This document shows positions 1-8,231 of a stretch of DNA of 64,000 bases, in pieces; position 1 is the stretch's first letter, and every line of letters begins with the position of its first letter. Location of the stretch: NCBI RefSeq assembly GCF_029522115.1, contig NZ_JAKWFK010000013.1, forward strand, positions 105,746 to 169,745, read 5' to 3'. A program made the translations under genes and the position numbers. The notes under the pieces were generated by a model, which was not told the DNA's origin, made no database searches, and saw only the letters and a list, made by a program, of their open reading frames with translations. This DNA is from Trinickia sp. Y13 (GTDB lineage Bacteria; Pseudomonadota; Gammaproteobacteria; Burkholderiales; Burkholderiaceae).

Positions 1-2
1 AC

Positions 3-275
3 GGAGAAAGAGGGGCGGAATTCGCCCGTCGATTGAATGGCACGTTTTACACTTTGTCCGAGCTGCAGCTCGATCAGCTATGCACCGCCATTCGCTTTCA
101 CAGCGATGGCTGGATACACACGGATCCGACTATTCAGTCGTGTTGGGATGGTGACCGCCTGGATTTAGGTCGAGTCGGCATACAACCTCATCCTGATTTT
201 CTATCGACTCACGCAAAGCAATTCCTCGAAGAAGCTTCAGCTGAACTCACCGATATTTCACTAGAGAGTCTCTAA
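3..275 (+). CDS. Hypothetical protein, 3' part of a gene cut by the window edge
   Basis: The frame is open from the first bases of the window to a TAA at 273-275, so the gene most likely starts upstream. A TTG at 33 is the only start-like codon in the visible part and has no ribosome binding site. The visible 90 residues have no motif I recognise; the tail is acidic and ends in TDISLESL. No function is proposed. It could also be a short decayed fragment. Confidence 0.45.
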   Translation, partial: GERGAEFARRLNGTFYTLSELQLDQLCTAIRFHSDGWIHTDPTIQSCWDGDRLDLGRVGIQPHPDFLSTHAKQFLEEASAELTDISLESL

Positions 276-408
276 TTCAAGCTGATGATCGACGCCCTCT
301 ATTAGGATGCTCGATTAACCCAATTCATGCACCTTTCTTCCAACGCATGAATGCTCGGTCTTGTAGACCATTTTTATCCTTACCCCTTCCATTAACAGGG
401 AAATCGAT

Positions 409-642
409 ATGCCGATCACTGTTTCCGGTATCAACACCATTTCGCCCATCTCCACCGGCACGCCCGCTACGACGCCGCATGGAGATCGAAAGGCCCCCAC
501 CCCGCAGGGTCAACCCGCTCGATCACCGGTTCTCGCCCAAAACCTCGCAATGCTGGGGCAATTGCGCCGACAGGGGGGCGCCGTGGACCGCCAAGACGCT
601 GCATGGGAACCGCCCCGCAGCGGAGACGTGAAGGGCCTGTAA
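409..642 (+). CDS. Small hypothetical protein (77 aa)
   Basis: This short ORF begins MPITVSGINTISPIS and is rich in Pro, Thr, Ser and Gln in its first half, with no predicted membrane segment and no family I recognise. An AGGGA lies about nine bases before the ATG as a modest ribosome binding site. A perfect 12-bp hairpin begins five bases after the stop, which fits a real transcription unit. A Ser/Thr/Pro-rich N-terminus of this kind occurs in some type III secreted proteins, but nothing else here supports that and I do not claim it. Confidence 0.4.
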   Translation: MPITVSGINTISPISTGTPATTPHGDRKAPTPQGQPARSPVLAQNLAMLGQLRRQGGAVDRQDAAWEPPRSGDVKGL

Positions 643-646
643 CGGC

Positions 647-681
647 CTCGAGGCAAGCGCGCCGTTCGTGCTTGCCTCGAG
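647..681 (+). terminator. 12-bp stem-loop after the small gene
   Basis: CTCGAGGCAAGC at 647-658 pairs perfectly with GCTTGCCTCGAG at 670-681 across an 11-base loop. There is no T-run after it, so it may be a Rho-dependent or mRNA-stabilising hairpin rather than a classical intrinsic terminator. Confidence 0.5.
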
Positions 682-762
682 ACCCAGGAGCCGAATGCTC
701 TAGGGTTCGGTGCGATCGCATCGCGACGCCCTCCCCGACGCGCTCCGCGCCGGACCCGATGC

Positions 763-1233
763 ATGCCTGACCATTTCTGGATCCGTATGCTCGAAAAACC
801 ACCCATCTTGTATCACGGCAGCCCTTATCTTTTCGACGAGGCGATGCCCTCGTTCCCGACGCCAACAACCGATCCGCGATGCCGCAAGGGCGTTTATGCG
901 TCGGATGACCGACGAATCGGCCTCGTGTTTGCCTTGCGATGCCGCGAGACAAAGACTGGCGCTTTGCAGCGGCCACGGTGGTGGCGCAAGCACAACGAAG
1001 TCTTCGTTGCCGTGATCCACGACACGATCGATTGGGACGCAACGGGCTTTTTGTACCACCTGCCGCCCGCCACGTTCTCGTGCGAGAACGGATGGGAATG
1101 GCGCTCGACGACGAAAGTCACCCCGATTGGCCGCGAGACCGTCAGGGCCGCAGACTTCTTGGGGCTCGCCTCGCAATCGGCGCACGAAACCATCTACGAG
1201 GTAAGGGAACACGCCTACGACCCGGCGGCCTGA
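763..1233 (+). CDS. Hypothetical protein, possibly ADP-ribosyltransferase-like fold
   Basis: This 156-residue protein contains YHGS at residues 17-20 and GVYAS at 43-47 followed by a Phe-Ala pair. That layout (Tyr-His-Gly-Ser, then Tyr-Ala-Ser/Thr before a helix ending in Phe-Ala) recalls small ART-like proteins such as Tpt1/KptA-like and toxin-type NAD-binding folds. Whether a catalytic Glu is present cannot be decided by eye; the C-terminus has ETIYEVRE. An in-frame ATG at 787 is an alternative start. No antitoxin partner is obvious beside it. The fold assignment is inference from a weak pattern. Confidence 0.45.
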   Translation: MPDHFWIRMLEKPPILYHGSPYLFDEAMPSFPTPTTDPRCRKGVYASDDRRIGLVFALRCRETKTGALQRPRWWRKHNEVFVAVIHDTIDWDATGFLYHLPPATFSCENGWEWRSTTKVTPIGRETVRAADFLGLASQSAHETIYEVREHAYDPAA

Positions 1234-1281
1234 TGCGCCATCGACCGATCATCGTCATTCTTTTCCGCGAGCTCAACCCCT

Positions 1282-1980
1282 ATGGACCAACCTCGAATCG
1301 ATATCCGTGAAAACAGGATTATCTTGCCGGACGGTCATCGCACTCGCGTGCTGACCTATAAGACACCGCTCGGGCCCACGCCGCAAGTCGTCGTGCTCGA
1401 AGGCTTCCTGACGCATGCCGAATGCGACGAGTTGATCCAGCTCGCACGAAATAGGCTCAGCCCCGCCGAAGTCGTCAGTTCGAAAACGGGCGACGCCTTC
1501 GTGTCACCGGCGCGCGTTGCCGATATGGTGGCTTTCGACGGCGCCGAATACGAACTGACCCGGCGAATTGAAGCGCGAATCGAAGCGCTGACGCAATGGC
1601 CCGTCGATCGCTTCCAGGATGTCCAAATCATCCGATACGGCATTGGCGGGCAATACAAGCCGCATCACGACTGCTACAACCCCGACATGCCCGCGTTCAA
1701 GAAGATTCTGGAGATCAACGGACAGCGGCTTGCGACGTTTCTGATGTATCTGAACGACTGCCCAAGCTCGGGAGCCACCGCGTTTCCGCGTCTGGATGGC
1801 TTGTTTGTCTGCCCACAAAAAGGTAACGCGCTGTTTTTCCGCTATCCGCCGAACGCCGATGGCAAGCCCGACACAAGCTGCCTGCATGCCGCTGGCCCCG
1901 TCTTCGAAGGGGAGAAGTGGATCGCGACGACGTGGCTTTGCGAGCGCCAATCCCCCACCTCGACGCCCATCAAGTTTTGA
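1282..1980 (+). CDS. Prolyl-4-hydroxylase-like 2-oxoglutarate/Fe(II) oxygenase, first of three
   Basis: This 232-residue protein matches the P4H-alpha class of 2-oxoglutarate and iron(II) dependent dioxygenases. The iron ligands are visible as H128 and D130 in KPHHDCY and the distal H202 in CLHAAGP. K212 lies ten residues after H202, the spacing known for the 2-oxoglutarate-binding lysine in prolyl hydroxylases. The N-terminal strand LPDGHRTRVL is shared with the two paralogues downstream. It has no signal peptide, so it probably acts in the cytoplasm on a peptidyl-proline or another side chain; the substrate is unknown. The next gene starts 14 bases after its stop, suggesting one operon. The ATG has only a weak ribosome binding site. 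Confidence 0.88.
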   Translation: MDQPRIDIRENRIILPDGHRTRVLTYKTPLGPTPQVVVLEGFLTHAECDELIQLARNRLSPAEVVSSKTGDAFVSPARVADMVAFDGAEYELTRRIEARIEALTQWPVDRFQDVQIIRYGIGGQYKPHHDCYNPDMPAFKKILEINGQRLATFLMYLNDCPSSGATAFPRLDGLFVCPQKGNALFFRYPPNADGKPDTSCLHAAGPVFEGEKWIATTWLCERQSPTSTPIKF

Positions 1981-1994
1981 CATCGCCAAACATC

Positions 1995-2672
1995 ATGGAC
2001 ACCACCTACCCTTGGATCAGCATCGAGAAAAACATACTGACCTGCCCCGACGGACACCGCGTCAAGCTGCACGCGTACTCGATTTCGCCGGAGCTCGCCC
2101 CGCAAATCGTCGTATTGGGCGGCTTGTTGTCGGAGACGGAGTGCGACGATTTGGTGTCGCTATCGGGCGCGAGGCTCCAGCCCGCGATGGCCGCTGATCT
2201 CTGCTCCTCGACGCCGTCGCACCGGCCCGCAGAGACGGTCGAACACGCTCATTTCGCCCGCGCCGAAAACGACGTCATCGCAAAGATCGAGGCACGCATC
2301 GCGACGCTATCGCAGTGGCCGGCCGCCGACGCCTATGGGTTGCGCGTCACGCGTTACCGCGAGGGCCGCGACCTCGCGACATATGGCGGCGCCGTCGATC
2401 TGAAGGATACGGCGCGCGACGCCGATGCCCAAGACGCTCGACGGCCGATTGCCACCGTCGTGATGTATCTCAACGATGCCCCGACCGCGGGCGAAATTTC
2501 GTTTGCCCAAACGGGTCTCTCAGTCTGCGCGCACAAAGGCAACGCATTGTTTTTCAACTACCCCGATCTCGGAGAGACGGCCGGCGGCCTCGGCACGCTC
2601 GGCGGGTTGACGATTCCCGCCGGCGAAACATGGATCGCCACGAAGTGGTTGGCGCGAAACCAACATGAATAG
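1995..2672 (+). CDS. Prolyl-4-hydroxylase-like paralogue lacking all catalytic residues
   Basis: This 225-residue protein aligns along its whole length with its two neighbours, sharing the CPDGHRVKL start, VVMYLND, KGNALFFNYP and ETWIATKWL. Every catalytic position is changed. The iron ligands His and Asp are replaced by Tyr130 and Gly132, the distal His by Leu202 and the 2-oxoglutarate lysine by Thr212. The fold seems intact but the iron and cosubstrate sites are gone, so an oxygenase role is unlikely. It may be a structural or regulatory partner of the active paralogues, or an early stage of decay with the frame still open. ATG 1995 is chosen over the longer 1917 frame because it aligns with the paralogue N-termini. 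Confidence 0.85.
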   Translation: MDTTYPWISIEKNILTCPDGHRVKLHAYSISPELAPQIVVLGGLLSETECDDLVSLSGARLQPAMAADLCSSTPSHRPAETVEHAHFARAENDVIAKIEARIATLSQWPAADAYGLRVTRYREGRDLATYGGAVDLKDTARDADAQDARRPIATVVMYLNDAPTAGEISFAQTGLSVCAHKGNALFFNYPDLGETAGGLGTLGGLTIPAGETWIATKWLARNQHE

Positions 2673-2736
2673 CGCAGGCGACGCGCCACGCGTTAAGCGG
2701 CAGAAGGCGGAACAACAGAAAAGCGAAACCCGACGC

Positions 2737-3456
2737 ATGAATTCGCCACACGCAACGCATCCCTCGATCGAGCTACGGGAGAACGCCGTGCGCTTCCCCG
2801 ACGGCCGCGTTACCCGGATACTCGCCCACCGCGTTTTCACGCCTGCGTCCTCGCAGATGGTTCTTCTGGAAGGCTTTCTGACCGATGCCGAATGCGACGC
2901 GTTGATCGCGCTATCGAGCGGGACGCTCGAACCCGCGCGGGTAGTCAGCGCGGTAACGCGTGAGGATTCTTTCACGACTGCGCGAATCGGACATGTCGGC
3001 CTGCTTTTCGGGGCCGAGCACGATTTGATCCAGCGCATCGAAACGCGAATCGAGGCGCTAACACGCTGGCCCCGCTCGCACTTTCAGCCCATGCAGCTGT
3101 CGTACTACGGCATGGGCGACGGATTCAAGCTGCATCACGACTTCTTCGATCCGGCTATCCCCGCGTATCACGGTGCTTTAAAACGACAGGGCCAAAGACT
3201 GGCCACGCTCATCGTGTATTTGAACGACTGCGCGGGCTCGGGGAACACGGTGTTTCCCGCGCTAGACGGCCTGTTCGTAGCGCCGCAAAAAGGAAACGCG
3301 CTGTTCTTCAGCTATCCGGGAACGGCGACCGACCCGGATCGACGCTTCGTGCACGGCTCCACGCCGGTATCGGCCGGCCACAAATGGATCGCAACGACAT
3401 GGCTGTGCGCTCGGCCCCAAGATCGCGCTCGGCGAGCGCAAGGGAGCCGCGACTGA
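2737..3456 (+). CDS. Prolyl-4-hydroxylase-like 2-oxoglutarate/Fe(II) oxygenase, third of three
   Basis: This is the third tandem paralogue, 239 residues from the ATG at 2737. The Fe(II) ligands H133 and D135 (KLHHDFF) and H206 (FVHGSTP) and the 2-oxoglutarate lysine K216 are all present with the same spacing as in the first copy. The frame is open from an ATG at 2665 that overlaps the previous stop, giving 263 residues. The later start is preferred because the protein then aligns with its paralogues, but translational coupling from 2665 is possible. The C-terminal tail is Arg-rich. The target is not known. Confidence 0.87.
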   Translation: MNSPHATHPSIELRENAVRFPDGRVTRILAHRVFTPASSQMVLLEGFLTDAECDALIALSSGTLEPARVVSAVTREDSFTTARIGHVGLLFGAEHDLIQRIETRIEALTRWPRSHFQPMQLSYYGMGDGFKLHHDFFDPAIPAYHGALKRQGQRLATLIVYLNDCAGSGNTVFPALDGLFVAPQKGNALFFSYPGTATDPDRRFVHGSTPVSAGHKWIATTWLCARPQDRARRAQGSRD

Positions 3457-3474
3457 TCGACCATTCCATTGCAA

Positions 3475-3498
3475 GCGGCCCCTTTCCCCCGGGGCCGC
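3475..3498. terminator. 8-bp GC stem-loop between convergent genes
   Basis: GCGGCCCC at 3475-3482 pairs with GGGGCCGC at 3491-3498 around an 8-base loop. It sits between the third oxygenase gene (+) and the SerB-like gene (-) and could end transcription from both sides. There is no T-run. Confidence 0.45.
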
Positions 3499-3505
3499 CT
3501 TGGGA

Positions 3506-4522
3506 CTATGACCCTACCCTCGAAAGAAACAAATTGGGTAGCGCGTCGAGTCCAGTGTGCTTCACCTCGTGGATCACGCCGCCGCGTTTTCTAGCCGCTT
3601 CGGCCACGCCGTTTTTGGCGTGGTATGCAATGCCGACGTCCGCTTCGCCCAGCATCGGCACATCGTTCGAGCCGTCGCCCACCGCAGCTGCCATCGCGCC
3701 CGCCGGACGCCTCGCGCGCACTTGATTGGCTTTGGCCAGCGCATCGAACACCTCGCCGATCACGCGCCCGGTCAGCACCTCGCCATCCGTTTCGAGCACG
3801 TTCGCCGCTTGAAAATCGAGGCCCAGATCCGCCTTCAACGGCACCGTGAAATGAGTGAAACCACCCGACAGCACGCCCACCTCGGCCCCAACCCCCTTGA
3901 ACGCAGCAATCATTTCCCGTGCGCCAGGACTCAACTCGACGTGTTCGCGATAGACCTCCCGCAATTCGGAAACGGGAAAGCCCTCTAGAAGCGCCACGCG
4001 TTCGCGCAGGCTCTCGGCAAAATCGATCTCGCCATTCATCGCCCGCGTCGTGATCGCCTCGATCTGTTTCCCGATGTCGCGCCCGGTCACGCCGCGCGCG
4101 TCCAAAATCGACTGCCATTTGCGCGCGATGGCATCGATGCACTCCCCCAAAATCAGGGTTGAGTCCATATCCGATGCGACGAGCCCGACACGATCGATGC
4201 TGCGCCAGCCCGGAACGACCGCGGTGTCCACACCGTGGCGATCGGCGAGCGCCTGCAATTGCATCGCACGCTCCGGCGCCACTCGTCCAACGTCATGCAG
4301 GCGATAGGCATCGCCCGTTGCAAGCGGCAGGCGCACAGTGGAGCCGCCCGGGCGCATCAAACGAATGAATTCGTCCAACACATGTTCGGGCAGATACGGC
4401 GCTTGGACGACGACATGGTTCAAGCGGTCTTCAACCACCGTCGCGGATGCACGCACGGGCGCACGGGGGCGCTTCGCGCCCAACATGGCCAGCGCGGCCA
4501 ACTCGTTCGACGACTCGCCCAT
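3506..4522 (-). CDS. serB: SerB-like phosphoserine phosphatase (HAD family), divergent form
   Basis: The C-terminal two thirds is a HAD phosphatase of the SerB type. It has the nucleophile motif DMDST, the motif II region VLSGGFTHF and the motif IV region GDGSNDVPM, which together would remove phosphate from phosphoserine to give serine. An insert in the cap region after GECIDAIARKW makes it differ from the usual Burkholderia SerB, so a related substrate is possible. The start is uncertain. ATG 4522 has a GAGGGGCGGA upstream, ATG 4636 gives a longer low-complexity tail, and TTG 4423 would give MNHVVVQ, closest to the usual SerB N-terminus. It converges with the oxygenase array. Confidence 0.75.
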   Translation of the reverse strand: MGESSNELAALAMLGAKRPRAPVRASATVVEDRLNHVVVQAPYLPEHVLDEFIRLMRPGGSTVRLPLATGDAYRLHDVGRVAPERAMQLQALADRHGVDTAVVPGWRSIDRVGLVASDMDSTLILGECIDAIARKWQSILDARGVTGRDIGKQIEAITTRAMNGEIDFAESLRERVALLEGFPVSELREVYREHVELSPGAREMIAAFKGVGAEVGVLSGGFTHFTVPLKADLGLDFQAANVLETDGEVLTGRVIGEVFDALAKANQVRARRPAGAMAAAVGDGSNDVPMLGEADVGIAYHAKNGVAEAARKRGGVIHEVKHTGLDALPNLFLSRVGS

Positions 4523-4818
4523 GCGCGAGGGTCCGCCCCTCGCCGCGGTCTCGCTCGGCGACGTCGGCGGTTTGTCGGACAGCGTCTTCACGGACGCGTG
4601 GCCGCGCGGCTGCACGTTTAGGGATGTTCTGGCCATACGGGAATCGAGTGGAGTGAAATTGCCCCGAAGCGGGAGCGGAATCGCCGCAATGCTGCGACGC
4701 AAAGTGTAAGAGTGCCGCGCCTCGCGCCGAACCATGAGATTCGTAGTAAGCGGTGAATCCATCGGAACACGAGCACGAAACACTACTGAATGACGCAGTT
4801 CCCCGGCCGATATCCACG

Positions 4819-4830
4819 CGACTATAGTCG
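4819..4830. promoter_or_regulatory. 12-bp perfect palindrome upstream of the first LuxR gene
   Basis: CGACTATAGTCG is a perfect palindrome 57 bases before the chosen LuxR start. It contains TATAGT, which could act as a -10 element. It does not look like a classical 20-bp lux box. A role as operator is inference. Confidence 0.3.
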
Positions 4831-4887
4831 AGAACCATGAAACGTCGCGCGACCATGCGCCGTGCCGCACATATGACGGAGGACTTG

Positions 4888-5766
4888 ATGACACACCCCG
4901 AAACGCGCAAGCGCTCATCGACAGGAAGCGGCCAGCCGAACGCCCGACACGCGATCGACTTCATCGAAGTCGCCGACTGTCAACTCGTCGTAGGTAAGAA
5001 TGCAGTGCGTCGCGGCGAATCGAACGGCCGCGATCGGGTTTCCGAAATTGCGACCGACCTCGCCAACGCACATTCCGCGCACGAGCGCCAACAATTGCTG
5101 CGGATCGCGCTGCGCACGATAGGCTTCGATTGGTTCTGCTACTGTCGGCTCGTGCGGCTCGGTGAAATGGTCAACCGCGCCCGTTACTTCGATCTGTGCT
5201 CTCCGCCGGGATGGGCGCAGCGCTATGTCGACCAGCGCTACTTCGATATCGATCCGCGCATGGCCTTCGCGTGTCGCCACAACGGCCCTCTCGTCTGGGA
5301 CCACGACACGCTCGCAGCCGACGGCGCCATTGCAGTGGGCGAATCCGGTGGCCGGATGCGCCGTTTTATCGAAGATGCGGATGCTTGCGGCACGCGCAGC
5401 GGCATCGCGTTCGGGCTCGTCGATCCGGCCAGTCTCGAGCACAGCGTGATGATCTTCAGCTCCGTCAACCGAACGAGCGAATGGATCGACGATCGCGTTG
5501 TCGGGCAAGCCTATGCGCTAGGCCTCGGCGTGCACGCATTCTTGGCCGAGCAAATGGCTTCGATGGCGCAAACGCCCACCCTATCCGATCTACAGCGGCG
5601 CATCCTCAACTTCACCGCGACTGGTCTGAGCGACCGCGAAATCGCGCAGCAACTGAATATGTCGCGCAGCAACGTCGACTATCACATGCGGCAGATCCGC
5701 AAGAAGTACGGCGTACTCAATCGCGTGCAGCTCGCGTACCTCGCGGGACGGCTGCTCGTCGTCTGA
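4888..5766 (+). CDS. LuxR-family regulator with autoinducer-binding domain (solo 1)
   Basis: This 292-residue protein has an N-terminal acyl-homoserine-lactone-binding domain and a C-terminal LuxR helix-turn-helix (about residues 230-285, with SDREIAQQL and VDYHMRQIRKKYGV). Family ligand-pocket residues are all visible: W109, Y113, D122-P123 in YFDIDP, W137 and G172. It should therefore be able to bind an acyl-homoserine lactone or similar signal. The ATG at 4888 is chosen because GGAGG lies five bases upstream; earlier in-frame ATGs from 4837 have none. No luxI gene occurs in the window, so it is a solo here. Of the four clustered paralogues it has the most canonical pocket. Confidence 0.88.
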   Translation: MTHPETRKRSSTGSGQPNARHAIDFIEVADCQLVVGKNAVRRGESNGRDRVSEIATDLANAHSAHERQQLLRIALRTIGFDWFCYCRLVRLGEMVNRARYFDLCSPPGWAQRYVDQRYFDIDPRMAFACRHNGPLVWDHDTLAADGAIAVGESGGRMRRFIEDADACGTRSGIAFGLVDPASLEHSVMIFSSVNRTSEWIDDRVVGQAYALGLGVHAFLAEQMASMAQTPTLSDLQRRILNFTATGLSDREIAQQLNMSRSNVDYHMRQIRKKYGVLNRVQLAYLAGRLLVV

Positions 5767-5798
5767 AGCGTGCGCGTCGACATCCCGGCGAGCGGATA

Positions 5799-6512
5799 TC
5801 AGTCACCGCCGGGACCCGCTTCACCATGGCCGCGCAGATCGATCCATTGAACCTGCGGATAGGCCTGTCGAGCATAGTCGCGCAAAATGGCCGGAAAGCG
5901 CGCGGCGTCCAGCAACAAGCTCCATCGCAACGACAGCGAAACCGCTACTAAGCCACGCTCGGCACGCCCATCGGCGACCGAGCCGTCGGTCAACACGACC
6001 GCGCGTATCGCCGTTTCCCGGCCCGGGCGCAAGAAAGGCGACACCATTCCCGGGGCCATTTCCAAGCAGGCCAACGGATCGAGCTTGGGCGGATTGACGT
6101 GCAGTTTCTTGGCGGCCGCCCTCGCCAGACCAAGACGCTCGGCCAGATCCCTGAGCAGCGCGCGCGAGAGTACGGCGTCGCCGATCGCGGTGCATAGAAC
6201 GAATCTGCCGCCCAACTCGATCGTCACCGTCTTTTGCACGCGAGCAGGCGCGACGATGCTGTCTTTCTCGGCGGCCGTCAATGAAGGGCGATGCGCGCGA
6301 AAATAGGGCTCCGCGCCGTGCGCGCGGCAAACGTCGCACAACAGCTCGACGCTTTCGTGCGGCAAGGTTACATCGCCCCATAGCCGCGGGTCGTCGCTGC
6401 GCAATGGCACTCGCGCGGCCAGTAGCCCTGCGCCCGAATGCGCCGGTGTGACGGACTGAGCGCCGACCTCGCGCTGATGCCGCTCTTGTTCGCGGTCGAT
6501 GGGTCCGTACAC
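5799..6512 (-). CDS. Hypothetical protein with YbaK/aminoacyl-tRNA deacylase-like features
   Basis: The GTG start at 6512 has an AGGAG about seven bases upstream. In the 237-residue product, the stretch from KTVTIELGGRFVLCTAIGDA to GMVSPFLRPG recalls the YbaK/ProX trans-editing domain, where a conserved lysine and a GxVSPF loop line the pocket. K124 cannot be assigned as catalytic by eye. If correct, it would hydrolyse a mischarged tRNA or a related aminoacyl ester. It is convergent with the first LuxR gene and separate from the second by a long gap. The assignment rests on one motif region and could be wrong. Confidence 0.45.
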   Translation of the reverse strand: MYGPIDREQERHQREVGAQSVTPAHSGAGLLAARVPLRSDDPRLWGDVTLPHESVELLCDVCRAHGAEPYFRAHRPSLTAAEKDSIVAPARVQKTVTIELGGRFVLCTAIGDAVLSRALLRDLAERLGLARAAAKKLHVNPPKLDPLACLEMAPGMVSPFLRPGRETAIRAVVLTDGSVADGRAERGLVAVSLSLRWSLLLDAARFPAILRDYARQAYPQVQWIDLRGHGEAGPGGD

Positions 6513-7237
6513 GTGAAACTCTCCTGGTCATCGCACAATAGGGCAGGCTGCGGCCCGGCGCCTACGCTGCTCGCTACGACGCGCCAATCGGCGTCGCTTG
6601 CGTACCACCTCGCGCAAGCGCAAGTTCGCATGAGCGCAAAGCATAGCGTGCCGGCTATCGCACGGCGCGGCGCGCGCGAAGCCATTGCCGCGTGGCCGAA
6701 GAACGCTTCGCTCGATGCCACGCCTAGCATTGCGCGCAAGATGGGGGCACCGGTGGCGCGCTAGCCGCATATTGCCGCGACGCCGCAGCCGGCGCCAGCG
6801 AGTGCGCAGGCAGTGCGGCGCTCGCCCCCCGCGGCGAATCGTTGCGCCCGCATCCGATTGGCTTCGCATTACTACACGCCGCTCGAGGCGCCGGTGATAC
6901 CCTGATGTCTTTGCCGGGCCCCGATTCCAGCGCAAACATGGCACAGCGCGTTGGTCGCGCGTGCCGCGCTTCGCCTGCCTTCCGGATGGCTTTCAAAAAC
7001 CCAGTAGGCGGGTCTTACCTGCCCTCGCGCTTGCACGAGGCATCTCTTACCGGGTGCGGTTGATCGCCGCGAAAGTGCCGAGCTGAAAACGCGAACTTTC
7101 GTAGTGATGCCCGGTTGGCGCACGCAAATCCATAGGGCGACTACTACTTCGCTGCTGGCGCGAACGCAGCCGCCGCTGGAATACTGTTCTCTTTCACGTT
7201 CGGCATGCGGGGGCATGCTTTTCCCGGAGCAAGAAAC
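6513..7237. other. Intergenic region of about 725 bases with no supported gene
   Basis: Open frames here overlap each other on both strands, are Arg/Ala-rich and have no ribosome binding site or family resemblance. Two GCATGC palindromes lie close together at 7204-7218, just upstream of the second LuxR gene. No lux box with clear dyad symmetry was found. The region should hold promoters for the divergent YbaK-like and LuxR genes. Confidence 0.5.
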
Positions 7238-8173
7238 ATGAAGCGGTATGGCACGAGCGATACGAATACCGATTTTTCGAACTTCCAGGTTTTCGGCGAC
7301 GCCGATCTCGACGGCGCGGCCGATGCACTCCCCGACTGCGACGCGCCAGGTGGCCAGCGGCTTGCCGGCATCGGCCATGAGCTAGCGAAAGCGGACAGCG
7401 CGCAAGCACGCCAGGCATTGCTGCGTGCGGCCCTGCGCGCGGCCGGTTTCGATGCGCTGTGCTATATGCGCGTCTCGCGCATCGGCGACACGATCAACCG
7501 GCTCGCCTACTTCAACGCGTTTTCCCCAACGGGCTGGGCGCAACGCTACTTGTGCGAGCGCTTCTATGAAATCGATGCGCGGCTCGCCTATTCATCCCGG
7601 CACGAATGGCCGATGCTGTGGGACCTGTCGACGATCGCCACTGCCGCACCGGTTGCCGGCGCGGGCGCTCAGGCCGCCGCCGCGGCGCTTCCGGCCGTCC
7701 CGCATCACACGGCGGCCGTTGCACGCACGGCGCGATTCGCGGCGGCCGCGCGTGAAGCCGGCATCCTGTCGGGGGTGTCGTTCGGCCTGGGGACCCCCGA
7801 TGCACTCGACCGGTGCGTCGTCATCTTTTCGAGCGCCGTGGCTACGAAGGCGAGGCTGCCCGACATGGCGATCGGCCATGCGTACGCGCTCGCGGTAGGC
7901 TTGCACGAATTTCTGGCGCTGCGCGCGCCGCAACTGCATCGGCCGACCTATTCGGTCGAGTTGAGCGACATCCAGCGCTCGATTTTGGAATTCGTCACGC
8001 GCGGTCTAAACGACAAGGACATTGCCGAACGCATCGGCACATCGCATCACAACGTCGATTACTACGTGCGCCAACTCAAAAAGCTCTACCGCGCAACCAA
8101 TCGCGTGCAACTCGCTTACATCGCCGGATGCGTGCTCGGCGCGTCCAACGCGCGCAGCGACGCCAACCTATAG
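7238..8173 (+). CDS. LuxR-family regulator with autoinducer-binding domain (solo 2)
   Basis: This 311-residue protein has the same two-domain layout as the first solo: a ligand domain with W100 and W128, and a C-terminal LuxR helix-turn-helix with NDKDIAERIG and VDYYVRQLKKLY. The invariant Asp-Pro of the pocket reads Asp113-Ala114. An Ala-rich insert of roughly 30 residues (about 137-165) lies between the pocket and the later strands. These changes suggest altered ligand choice. The ATG at 7238 is preferred over 7205 because GGAG lies eight bases before it. It converges with the third LuxR gene. Confidence 0.85.
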   Translation: MKRYGTSDTNTDFSNFQVFGDADLDGAADALPDCDAPGGQRLAGIGHELAKADSAQARQALLRAALRAAGFDALCYMRVSRIGDTINRLAYFNAFSPTGWAQRYLCERFYEIDARLAYSSRHEWPMLWDLSTIATAAPVAGAGAQAAAAALPAVPHHTAAVARTARFAAAAREAGILSGVSFGLGTPDALDRCVVIFSSAVATKARLPDMAIGHAYALAVGLHEFLALRAPQLHRPTYSVELSDIQRSILEFVTRGLNDKDIAERIGTSHHNVDYYVRQLKKLYRATNRVQLAYIAGCVLGASNARSDANL

Positions 8174-8231
8174 CGCTGGCCCGAAGCGCAGGGTCGAACT
8201 CGATGTTCGACACTTCCTGAAAGCGACTGCG

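Noticed and set aside
6438..6944. Short frames between the YibaK-like gene and LuxR solo 2
   Set aside because: They overlap on both strands, have no ribosome binding site and no known relative.
6950..7080. Possible riboswitch or small RNA upstream of LuxR solo 2
   Set aside because: A few short complementary stretches occur but they match no aptamer consensus and the terminator-like stem is only four base pairs.
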